NCBI GenBank assembly: GCA_964036155.1
Contig: OZ038422.1
Coordinates: forward strand, 81,057,201-81,121,200
Length of the DNA: 64,000 nt
Reading direction: 5' to 3'
Source of the DNA: Diploscapter coronatus
Taxonomy: Eukaryota; Nematoda; Chromadorea; Rhabditida; Rhabditidae
The notes beneath the pieces were generated by a model. That model made no database searches, had not been told where the DNA came from, and worked only from the letters and a program-made list of their open reading frames with translations. Made by a program: the position numbers and the translations under genes. Of the stretch, positions 10,643 through 22,000 are shown piece by piece. Position 1 is the stretch's first letter. Each line of letters begins with the position of its first letter.

Positions 10643-13600
10643 CTAAATGTTGTCGTTGCCCTGAGAAGAGGTCGTACTGGTGGAGAAGCGCATTCGCTTG
10701 TGAGGGGGAGCTTCCAGCACTGAAATATGATTTTTAGGAATTGCATTTAATTTCTCAAACCATCGCGTTTGGGCAAGAGTAAAACTTTGCTCACTTCTAA
10801 TCATAGCTAATTGCTCCTTCTGTACTCTCTAATAGAAGTAAAAAGAACTTACGTCCATTGACAGGAGAGCCCAAATTGATTTGCGGCATGACGTTCGCGT
10901 TGTTGCCCTTCTTCGAGTCTCCCCCAATCAGACTCGCCACTATCTCCGTCACCAGATTCGGATGCGAATTCGTCAGCTCGATCCAGTTGTCAGTCTGAAA
11001 TAAATGATTTGAAAACCCGATTTATAGAAAATCAACACGTTAATTCAAATTCAGAACTCTAGTATCGTATCGTGCTCGCCACTAGAAAGAGCGCTCTCCA
11101 ATGCAAAATGAGTGTTTCTCCTTTTTTCTATCCCTTCAATAATGGATGAAAAGAAGGGATAATATGCATTTCTCATTGGAGTGCGCGCTCTTTTAGCACC
11201 GAATTTTAGCGGCGAGCGCGATTTTTTCTTAGAAGGGTTGGTAAATCTTTCGTCGTTGCCAGCATTATTTCTAATTAAAACTAGCTTAACTTGTCCAATG
11301 GGGTTGAACAAAGTTGTCAAGGTTTTCGAAAATAATTCAATATCGAGCGGACTCACTTGAATGACATTGGAAATGTTGTAGACGATGAATCGAATGGCCT
11401 CCTGCTTGAGATCCAACGCGTTGTACATATCTGCGAACACCAGGTTGCGGCACGCCGAGTCTACTGCCAGATTGTTGCGCAGAGCCTGCAAAGATTCAGG
11501 AATACTTTTTGCAGTCAGAAATAAATGAATGGAGAACATGTTTTCGATTTTACGAAATTTAAAATTAAAAAAAAAAAAAACCAATTGTGAAACATTCTTG
11601 CTTATCGATTTGAATAGGCTCTATGAGAAATTGTTCTCTCTACCTGATCAGCCATAGCCTTGAGTCCAGGCAGATGGAATCGGTCGGCAGCAGCGAGCAG
11701 CTCGAGTCCGAACTGGGAGAGTCGCGGACAGCTACCCGAGTAGATGAATCTCAGCATCTCGTCCATCACGTCGCAGTCCACGTCGGAAATCGTCACTCTG
11801 CCCTTCTGTGCCTCCTCCGTGTGCGGCTCGAGCATCGCTGCGAACACCGGCGACCGGGCTGCCAGAACTACCTGCAATTCATCACATTTCTGTTTGCTGA
11901 AGAATCGTTCTTTGAAAATGCATTATATGCATAATGGGAAAATCTAATGAAAATTCTCATGACAAATCGCTACTTTTAAAAGCCGTATACTTGCGAAACA
12001 TATATGGCTGTTTAAAGAGTATAGGGGGATTTGCAAAGGTAGGCTATGTTCGGTCTCAAAATGATGAGCAACATGGGTAGAGCATTTCTAGATACTGTTC
12101 AGTCTAGCCTACCCAATCTATACCCATAATCCTATTTCTCAAGTGTACGGCTCTTAAAAGAAGCCTAATAAAAGCATTAGCAGTTCTAAAAATAAATAAT
12201 GAAAACATCTGACTCGTAAGGGAGAGCTACAAACATTGAGTAACAAATGTATGGCGTTTTCAATCAAAATCAAAGATGTTTCACTTGATTATTTTGCATG
12301 TAAAAATTGCTACCTTATGAGTGTTGAATTGCCGATCCTTGACAATAATTGTGAAATCAGCGAGCTTCCCATCGGTGTACATAGTGGACAGGCCCTGTGC
12401 AACTTCCTCGACTCTCGGTTCAGGATAACTAATCTGCTTGGTAGGTGCCTGGCTCACGCTAAAATGGACGTTTATATATTTATTATCTTGAAGAAGAAGA
12501 AGAATGGATTGCCAAGTTATTTTTAGATGCAAAAATCATTTTGATCAAATTTAGAACATAGGAGACCGTAACGTTTGTATGAAGATGTGTTCAATTGCTC
12601 TTAAAAATTTATCAAAGAAATAAATAAATATTCAAATGAAAAAATACTTACCGGGTGACGGTATCGAAAGTGACACTGATTGTGAGCTGCAGTTGGAGTT
12701 CATCCGCAGGCTGCACGTGGCTGATCAACAAGTCTCTTCTAATGTACTCGAAATAACCGTGCAACTGAAAAGGAGATAAATTAAAAAAAAAAAGATCTAG
12801 TAATGCAGATTTTAGAAGGAAAGTTTTTTCGATTTTGAAATGGTTCATATATTGTTTTTATCGAAAACAATTCCTTGAAGTTTTGTAGACTTATTCATAA
12901 CATTTCGCAAAAACTATCCTCAACATTTGATTTGTTTGATCTTAAGAAGAAATCTAGAACTTAGTCTATCCAAATATCATCAATTATTTCAAGCTGCATA
13001 CGTCATTGTATCTTCATTTACCTGCTGAGTGCCTGTATAGACTGTAGTCGGAATCTCCTCTCCTCTCGAATTGAACACAGTGAATTTGTACTTGGCTTTG
13101 AACTGAGGTTGCGAGACATTCTGCTGATTGTTCGGGAAGCACTGAAATTCAACACATTGCATAACTGTAATTTATATAATTTTCAGATTGTTTTGTCGCT
13201 TCTTTAATTAGCCTGTCCTTCAATCTATCCCCCCAGCATTTCATATTATTCAGGACGATTTGGTGTATGTTTTGTAGTAGGAGTGCATTTTTGCAGTGCG
13301 CGGCACAGCACCATTCAGTAAAAATAAAACACAAAATAGGCTGAAAATATCCTATCAAGAAAGGAGAAAAGTGAAATCGAAAATATTTTCGCATTTGTGG
13401 AATAGAGATGGGGATTTTTCTTAGTCAACATCTCTGTATCCCTGCAGTATTGAGGCAGTGACATTGCTTGTTGTGCCTCTTCGCGGTTATGTTGTGTATT
13501 TACGCTGCACACAGCCACACGCAAATTATCAACACTTTTCACTCTGCTCACTTGGATTTGAGTCTGCCTGCCTCGCATTGCAAAGCAGCAGGCAGCAAAA

Positions 13601-15634
13601 CAGTCACAGGCAAAACAATCAAATCTACTGCTGCTGCTGACTGCAGACGCAAATGCAGATGGACAATAATAATCAACATCCTCACTCACAACAGCCCACA
13701 CTTAAATTACTTGAATCACACGATTCGACCATTCCTCTCTATTTCTTTTCAACACTCTCACTTTCATATTTATGTAAACAAGCATTCTTCAATTAGACAC
13801 GTGTAACATTATAAAAACATAACACAGGCTCAAGAAAACAATCGAAAATATCTACATCTCATAAACAAAGCAGATGTGTCGCCACGCACACTTTTTCAGC
13901 AAAACGAATGTTTTCGCATCTTTATATGCTAGGCTTAACTCAAAAGGGCACAAATTATAATATTCTTTTCGCTATGTGTGGCATGCATAACCACAATGCA
14001 TAAAACGAGGAAGTTTGTGTGTAACTTTGACTTTGATTAGCCAAATATCAGTGTAGAATTTGAAAAGCAAAATGCGCTAAACATCAGTTTCAGTTTTGCA
14101 GATTTACTTTTAGAAAAAGGAGACTCGCATTTAATGTAATTCGATGAAAAAGCGACTAAAATAGAGCATTATTCTCATGGCTACAATGATTCACGAAGAG
14201 AGGGCAGAAGTTCCGTGTATAAGTTTTGATTAGAGCAGATGAAGCAACTATCAGAAACCAAATAGACTTGCGCTAAATAACGTTAGTAGATTAATTTCAT
14301 AAAATATGAAAACAAATCCGGTCGCTTAGCAATAATGATGAAGAACGGAAGCGTTACAATATCCAATAAACGTGGATTTGCCGAGTAACAGCATCAGGCG
14401 GATTAGAGCATAAACTGATCACGGATAAAGATATAAGTGAATTCTCCTTTAGAAGAAAAAAGATAATGAAAATTGATTGAAGCGCATTTGGCCGAAAATC
14501 ATGGAGTCATTTTCAACGTTACACGTGCATTTTGAAAAAAAAAAAGCTCAAAATCGCATGTAGAGTACAATGGAGTTTTCTCGCGTTGGAAAAATAGAAA
14601 AAAATGATTAATTATTTTCAAAACGATTTCGATATTTCGGAAAGAACATCGCGATTCAAACTTTAGATATGGAAATCCTAACAATCAAATACGACTTTAA
14701 ATTATGCGGAATTTCACGATTCCACATGTGGGAAATAACGCGAAATTTGAGTAATCTCATCTGATTTACACAGTTGATCAAAACTTTGAAGATACATGTA
14801 AAGTGATTACCTGGAAGAAGCTGAAGTCCTTGTTGCTCTCCTTGTTGCCCTGCGGATGAAGTCGAATCCTGAATGTGATGGGCTGCGACTCGGCGGAGGC
14901 AGAGATCGGATCCACCAGCAGTTGCGGGCCTGTCGACGTCTGAAACAGAAATTATTGCTCGTCGAAAGGAAGGTTCGGCTACTTTAAATTGGGACTATTT
15001 AGAAAGTTTGCTATCGCTCCTTTTATCGACACCAATTTACCTTGGCGTCCAGGAAATGTTACAGCATTACAAACTTGCTGCAAGAGAAAAGTATGTAGGG
15101 ATAGAAGAGGTTAGATTGACGTAGGAAAACTCCACTTTGCACATCATTTTTCGTTATGTAAAGCTGTAATGCTTTAGGGTATCCAAGTTGCTCATTGCAT
15201 CCAATTTGAAGCAAACTTTCCAAACACATGACGCATGAAGTAATTGAATTTTCGCAGTAAATGGGAACGAAAAAGAAAAATATTCACATAAAAACAAGTA
15301 AATAACTCACACTTTGATCCTTGACTTTAGCAGTGGTTTCCAGATAGCGACAATCACAGTGGGAGAAATTCTTTATCGTCCAAACATGACTGAAAGATAG
15401 AAATTAACATCGATCAAATAATATTTTGACTCGTTTTTGATAGTTGTCATCCATATGAATCTCAAAAATTTGTTTGACAGCACAGATGACAAAAGTTTGA
15501 ACCTTTCCCATCTAATCAGAATTTAAACAAATAATATTATGTCGAACATAAAAATAAACTCACTTGTGAACGACAGAACGAATCTCGGTGTTGCTCCACG
15601 AATCTGCAGGTCTCAGAGGGGCTAAATCGGCCAT
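10643..15634 (-). CDS. bath-42: MATH-BTB protein, SPOP/BATH-42-like CUL-3 adaptor
   Basis: Substrate adaptor of the SPOP type: the MATH domain binds the substrate and the BTB domain binds cullin-3 in a ubiquitin ligase. Ten exons join in phase to 410 residues: 15564-15634, 15311-15389, 14811-14939, 13022-13141, 12652-12764, 12314-12458, 11644-11871, 11357-11485, 10853-10994 and 10643-10719. The MATH domain covers about residues 22-170 (HVWTIKNFSHCDC, then SFFQ, HGYFEYIRRDLLISH). The BTB domain follows at about 190-295 (DGKLADFTIIVKD, AARSPVFAAMLEPHTEE, MLRFIYSGSC), then a BACK-like region (FADMYNALDLKQEAIRF). The tail contains PPHKRMRF, a basic nuclear-signal-like motif at the same place as in SPOP. 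The length matches my recollection of worm BATH-42 (about 410), so the symbol is likely but not proven. Two inverted-repeat elements sit in its introns. Confidence 0.88.
11070..11221. mobile_element. Inverted-repeat element (MITE-like) in bath-42 intron
   Basis: A 152-base element in the intron 10995-11356. The left end reads TCGTGCTCGCC then AGAGCGCTCTCCAATG. The right end is its near-complement, CATTGGAGTGCGCGCTCT ... GGCGAGCGCGA. The paired arms cover about 35-45 bases per side with some internal bulges. No coding capacity is present. Confidence 0.7.
11973..12160. mobile_element. Inverted-repeat element (MITE-like) in bath-42 intron
   Basis: A 188-base element in the intron 11872-12313. 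The left end CTTTTAAAAGCCGTATACTT is matched by the complement of the right end (AAGTGTACGGCTCTTAAAAG). Further inside, GGTAGGCTA pairs with TAGCCTACC and TATAGGGGG partly pairs with CTATACCCA. The arms are imperfect, as in an old non-autonomous element. Confidence 0.65.
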
Positions 15635-17984
15635 TTGCACTGATTATTTGAGAGGAGTGCTGAAATATAACTGATAAGATATTGTCCAAAAAAACAAACG
15701 AAATTCGCAAAAAGTAAATGTGCACTCGATAAAGACGGGTGATTGTGAACAAGTATGCAATGCAAATGGCGATGCATGAATTATGGGGTACGTAAGCAGA
15801 AGGACAGAGAGACATATTCAGCAGAATGGAGTTCAATGAAACCAATACAGAACGTTGGAGAAGTGCGCACCACAATGCAGAGCGAGGAATGAGAACGCAG
15901 GGGAGAGATCAGATCTCGTGACAAAACACACGATCTATTCTGCGTCTCTGCACCATTCAGCAATAAACATACAACTGGCTTGGAAAGACAAAGGAAGTCT
16001 CAGACATGATCCAATTTTCATTCGAACATTCGAGAATCGTTATCGAGAAGCACGAAAAGCGAGTAGCAAAAGGGCAAATATCGATCGAAAATGGGAAATG
16101 TTGCACAAGCAAGTGAAAGACAATGGAGCGAAGTTCACGAATTCAACGATGAAAACTGATAAATGAAGAGTGGGAGAGAGGAAATAAATCGAATTCGGTA
16201 TCGAAAATCTTCATAAGTAAATCCACGAACAAGTTTCTTGAATTCGAAAAATAACGCAGCAGAAACAGAAAGTGCGGTGCGTTTTCGAAATCAATAACGA
16301 AAATAAAAAAGTGTGACGAAAGAGAAATAGACTGAACGAGAGAGGAGGACAAGAAAAGAAGATGAAGGAAGGGGATTGGAAGATCGAAACTTCGAAACGC
16401 ATGAACTGAATGATCGGATGGGTGGTGGGTTGGAAATGACTATGATGCTATGAAATGGAAGAGAGGGAAAGGGGAACAGCGAGGAAGGAAAATCGATCGA
16501 TTCATTCGACTATGTGCAAATATGAAAATAGCTATGCGCATAGTCTCTGTATTCCACACCTACTTTTGTTCTTTTCACCTACTTCCCTTTCTTACTATCT
16601 CCGCAAAAATTGGGGTGTAGAGTGCAAAAGGTCGCTACGCATCCTCTGGGTATTCATCAAATGAACCCAATGAAGATATTTTGCGTGGCTCCTTCAGCCA
16701 GCCAGCTAACTGCCCTACTGCTTGACTGCTAGCACTATCCCCCATCCTCTGCATTCAGCCATTCACTTTGCATTCTCCCATTTCCCTCCATTCCTGCGGT
16801 CCTCAGTCCTCGATAAGTCTGCTGTAGCCGCGATTGTTTTTATTTTTCACCAGCCAAATCATGTTTTTACACGCTCCTGTTGACGAAAATAAGCTAAAAT
16901 TTGGTGCTGAGATGTCGGAAGAAAACAGAAATTTAGATAGAAAAAACGAGGGATGAAATGAGTGGGACGGTGGAAAACTGCCTGGAGGTAGGACGGGAAG
17001 AGCTGCGAATGACTATTTGAATGGATGGACACACCATGAGCACAGGAAAATGAGATGACTTTCAGTCACAATATTCACACGCCATAAAATAAGCATGAAT
17101 GGGGCCGATAAAACACTAAATTGAAAAAGCGAATTGATGAAATGAACATAACCACGATTGATTATAAACTGATGAAGAAAAGGAGGAGAGAGAGGAGAGG
17201 AGAGGAGAGAAGAGAAGTGATAAATTGCATCATATTTGTAGCCGATTGCTGCTACGAGCGAGGAGTGCATGTGAAACGCGAAGGAATACGTGCGCTCCCT
17301 AAGCATCGCGTAGAATTGGCGAATCTTACGTAATTCCTGGGAAGTACGCGAGATTTCGAATTTCCACGTAAAATGGTGCAACACTCAAACATCGCTTATC
17401 ATAACTTTAATACTTGAAATGAAGATAATCTAAAGAAAGCCAATCATTCATAGATTGGATGTTCGAGAATCTAACGCTAAAATAGATCTGAATGAGTCAT
17501 ATGGGGTGAGGGTTTATATAGAGAATGCAATTTCGAATATGTTGTGTATGTCGAAAAGAATTCGAAAATACGCGTCACAATTAGATAGGCATTTATGAAA
17601 CGAAATAAGAAAAGAAAAGAAGAAATAAACTATTAGACTGAAATTGAATGAAGGAACGCGTCAGAGAACGCAGCCAAAGGGCACAGGGCAAACAGCTGAA
17701 ACTGCAGATTCGCACTTATAGCCAGCAGCCACAGCAAAGGAATCGATTCCCTGCCTGCCCGACTGCCTGACTGCCTCACTGACTGCTTGAGTGGCCCTGC
17801 CCAGAGGAGAAGAGAGGAAAGATCAGAAACCAGAAGAGTCATTCCACCCAATTTGAGACGAATTAATTGAAGAAAAACGATAGATATTGAATTTTTGATT
17901 CAATCAAATTTATATTCGAAATTCAAAATGTAAAATATCAAATAAAAACGAAAAACGTGTATATTTGAAGAGAAAAGCGAAATA

Positions 17985-18024
17985 AGAGAGAGAGAGAGAG
18001 TGTGTGTGTGTGTGTGTGTGTGTT
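17985..18024. repeat. (GA)n(TG)n compound microsatellite
   Basis: A run of GA dinucleotides at 17985-18000 passes directly into TG dinucleotides at 18001-18024. Confidence 0.95.
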
Positions 18025-18640
18025 TGATATGAGATAGAGAGACGCAGACAATGACGAAATATGAAAGAGTTTCGAATTAGAAAAAAAAAGTGAGAAGGAA
18101 TTACGGTTGTGGTACAGAATTGAAACTATAGTCTAGCACAGAGAAGCATGTTGTATTTTCATGCTACAAGAAGATTGTCATCGGATGATAATAAATACTT
18201 GATTATCACAACTTCATAACAATGCGCAATATTGCATTTGAATGGCGTTGTATTTTTAGAGGGCGCAAGTGGTTTTGAAACGAGAAGACTGGTGGAGAAA
18301 ATTTTGCCCATGTGGAAGCCCGATTTTGACAAATTTTGAAAGTTTTCACCGTTTTCGAAACGGATAACGCCATGAAACGCTGTGACGTCTTTCGAATTAC
18401 CATTTTTGCTAACATCCTTTTCGTCGCTTGAACTTTCGCTTAGAATTTGATTATATCCAAACGACTGAAAAATGCTCAGAATCGTTTTCTTCCATCATTT
18501 CTCGTTCACTAGAGGGAGGAGACGGCATGGTTTCATTGAAAAAACAGCAGTAATGAGCGAAAACCGTCTCAATTGTTTGTTTTGGACTCGAATAATGCAT
18601 CCAAATTTTCATTTCATAACGGGAAACACAATCGGTGCGA

Positions 18641-18680
18641 TCAGAGATGGAAACTAAACGAAATTTCGTTCCATCTCTGA
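18641..18680. repeat. Perfect-arm hairpin
   Basis: TCAGAGATGGAA at the left is exactly complementary to TTCCATCTCTGA at the right, and the loop itself contains the palindrome ACGAAATTTCGT. It sits in gene-free DNA downstream of the Argonaute gene. It could be a short palindromic element or, if transcribed, an RNA hairpin. Confidence 0.7.
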
Positions 18681-19092
18681 CGTAAATAAGTTTTGAAAAC
18701 TTATCAGAAATGTTAATGAAGCTAACAAACCCTAACGACAATAACATAGAGACGTGTCAAATTGTTAACGGAGCCATCGATTTTGAATAATTACATCGGT
18801 CTAAAAGTTTTGCATCTTGTATCAATACAATGTTCTGTATTTTATCAAATTTCTCATGACTAAGATCACCCACAAAAACTTTATTCCAAAAGAATACGGA
18901 ATACAGGGTGTTTTCTACATTGGGAGCCTTGAGACGGCCTTTTTCAAAGGGATTTGCGTGTGTTGGAGCGTGAAGTGTGAATGCACTGATGCACTGTGTT
19001 GTCTGCTTGTGCATAGAATGTGGGTGATTGGAGAAGAGTAGAGGGGAAGGAGAACTGCAAAGGGTGCAGAGGGAGGAGAGGGAGACGGACAA

Positions 19093-22000
19093 TCAGACGA
19101 AGTACATACGAGATTTGAAGTTCTCGACGACAGAGACGTAGTCCTGCAGCAGCTGGTCGGAGTTCGAGTAGTTGACGCGACGACTCTGGTAGTCTTCCAC
19201 TACAAAGACATAGTGGTAGTAGGCAATAATTATGCATGAATATGCATCTCTGACTATCAAGCTATTCTCTTAGTGTGACTCACATTCAGCCAGCTCAGCA
19301 GGGACATTGCCCGACTTGTGGTGTCTTCTTTTGGGCGAGTGGACGAGCGAGGAGAGCGTCGACATCATCGATGCGCTCACTGAGCCTGTCTCTGTCGAAC
19401 TAAAAATCATTCACTCAAACTCAAATAGCATGGGAATGCGCGATGGCAGACAACGAGAAAAAAAACGAGAAATCTCGCATCTTTTTTCACTGTCTGCCAC
19501 CGTGTGTTTTCATGTTATTTGGCATTTTTTTCACGCGTCATTTAAAATAAGTCAATATCCGAAAAGCTAACCCCTGTGCTCGTATTCATAAACGCACTGG
19601 GAGATGCCTGAGAGCTTCCTAGTGCGTTTATGACTACCGGCACTGGACAAAATGTTCTCTTGTATTTGACGAAATGACTAAACTCTGAAATGTCGTGATA
19701 TAAGAGCGAGGAGAAGTAAAACTAGTATGAGAAAAGAGCACTTCGTCATTTCGTCAAATCCAAATTAAACGCGCTTCGTTATTTCGCCATTTTACAACCT
19801 TCTGTAATTTCAGTAATTTTATATGAATAGTAAAAGGAAAACACACCCCCATTTAAAAGCATATTTTTTCGTCTGCAACAATCCTACTATTTTCCAAAAT
19901 TTCTGACTAGAGAATAGCGCGTGGATGTGAATTTAGACACAACAAATCTGGACTACCTGTCGGCCTCGTGAACTCCCAACTTCCTCTTGATGTGGCACCT
20001 CGCGCGAGTCGCAGCCAGATCTGCATAGTAAACGGGGGCTGGAATCGACACAGAACGCGTGCAGCGACCGTACGTGTGGCACATGCTGAAAGAGATGCCT
20101 GAGTAAATCGAGAATTCTGCAAAATCGTAAGAAATGGTAAAAATGATAGATAATCGAACTCGAATTCGCTACTTTTCCATGTAGAACTTAATTCAACTAT
20201 CTAGAGGGGAAAGTTCGAGTTCGAATTGGATTACAAGAGCTCTATTAGGTTGCCCATAATTTCGCTCAGGTTTAGCAGAAAGCTGTTAGCTGTCAATTAT
20301 TTTTTCTTGAAGCAAATTGAAGTCAAACGATATATACTTGTACCTATGTAAATGGTAATCGATACTTTCATTCGGTTGTATCATGAATTATTTATCTCAA
20401 AAACCCAGGATGAGAAATATTTTCGTCCTTATGAAAATCTACATGAAAGTACGGAGTCACCCGATAGATTAGCGATTACTTAGATTAATTTGTCTCAAGA
20501 AAAGATTATTGATAAATTTCGAACTCTATTCGGAGATTCATTTTGAATGTTATCTTACGCGTAAGTGATGGCCTGGATTTCATCAGCATTGAACCCGGAA
20601 TCGTCCCAGAGCACATGGTAACGGGCAGGGCGAGAAGTGCCTTGCACGCCGAAGTGCGAGCACAGATAGAAGTCGAAACCCTCGGGCGAGACGATGCCTG
20701 TGTCTACCTGAAAGGAATATTGAAAGCACGACAAGTTAGAAGTAAATAGCTTCATTTTATCGAAAATAGAAGTATTTTTCAGATTAAATGAACATTTTCG
20801 ATTCAATTTACAAGCAAAGATGGGATCAGGGGTGAGGTCGGAGTCTGATTTTGAAATTTCGATTTAAAAATTTGTATAATCCTGAATGAGATGTGGAACA
20901 GATATGTAAAAAAAGTCGAATTGAAATCAAAAGTCAACCAAATTGACATACGAATTCTCCGAATAGGATTTTCATCCATTCATGTTTCCAAGTTCAGAAA
21001 AGATTAATTTGCTTACAGTAGTGCCTGGAGGGATGTTCCTGGCCTTGCCGACCGTGTCCTGTGGGTTCTTGCAGAACATTCTCGCATGGTGACGTTTCTG
21101 GACGACCACATAAGTGACTGGGGGACGGTAGTCGGGAGACAGAATCATGCACGCAGAACGGATGCCCTAAATAGAAGAGAGTTAATATGGTCAATGATAA
21201 AGAGCAGAAGAGTTGTTCATTCGAAAGAGCAAAACTGTTGTATGTTCGTAGAGACTTTTCTAATCTAGCTTTTGTCCTTCTCTTACAAATATTTTTAGCT
21301 GCGAGTAGAATATTATCAAAAGTGATCACATTGTCGTAGGTTAATTGAATTAAGTGAAACCTCACAAATGCGAGTACTTTTCTCTCAAGGTTGGGATTAA
21401 ATCAGGGCTGCAAATTGTTACACAATTCTTGTAATATTCCTGTACACAATTTCTTTCCCCTGGAGAATATAGAAAGAAATAAAAGTAGTTTTGACGGAAT
21501 GAGCTCATTTTGTTGAATCTCTGGAAGAATTTCTGCACTCGTGAATATACAAGAAGAGAACTCGAAATTATTTCCTTATTACATCTTACCTTGTCCCTAT
21601 TTGCAAATGTGTGTTAATCTTTCGGAGAAAATTGAATGAAAAATGAAGCTTTCTTATTCTTTCAAGTTGATAGTGTAATTGAATACCTGAATTTCCTCCC
21701 TGAGTACTTCAGCGAACTGTCCCTCAGATACTCCATCCCTGTAGACGATGATGCGAGTCGGTTTCATGCCCGTGTTCCTGTCAATTCAGCGATCATCGTT
21801 CATCCCTCCTTGCTTTGCTCACTTGAAGAATGCAACGAGTCTCTCGCGCACCGCATCCAGCAGGTAGACAATCGACTCTCTGCACTTCCTCTGCACCTTC
21901 ACATTCGCGCCGTATGCCTGGGGCAGCAGGTCGATGTTCGCCACGATCTGCAAAAAATAATTCATTAGGCATGTTCTCGAATATCTATTGTTGAAAATTG

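Larger units (their letters stand above)
15635..19092. other. 3.4 kb gene-free region upstream of bath-42
   Basis: It lies between the bath-42 start and the 3' end of the Argonaute gene, both on the minus strand, so it should hold the bath-42 promoter and the Argonaute 3' flank. Open frames here lack splice context or recognisable proteins. It contains purine-rich tracts (about 17180-17215), repeats of CTGCC-like words (16690-16730, 17745-17790), a (GA)n(TG)n microsatellite and a strong hairpin at 18641. An AATAATCAG acceptor five bases before the bath-42 ATG could be a spliced-leader or 5'UTR splice site. Confidence 0.5.
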
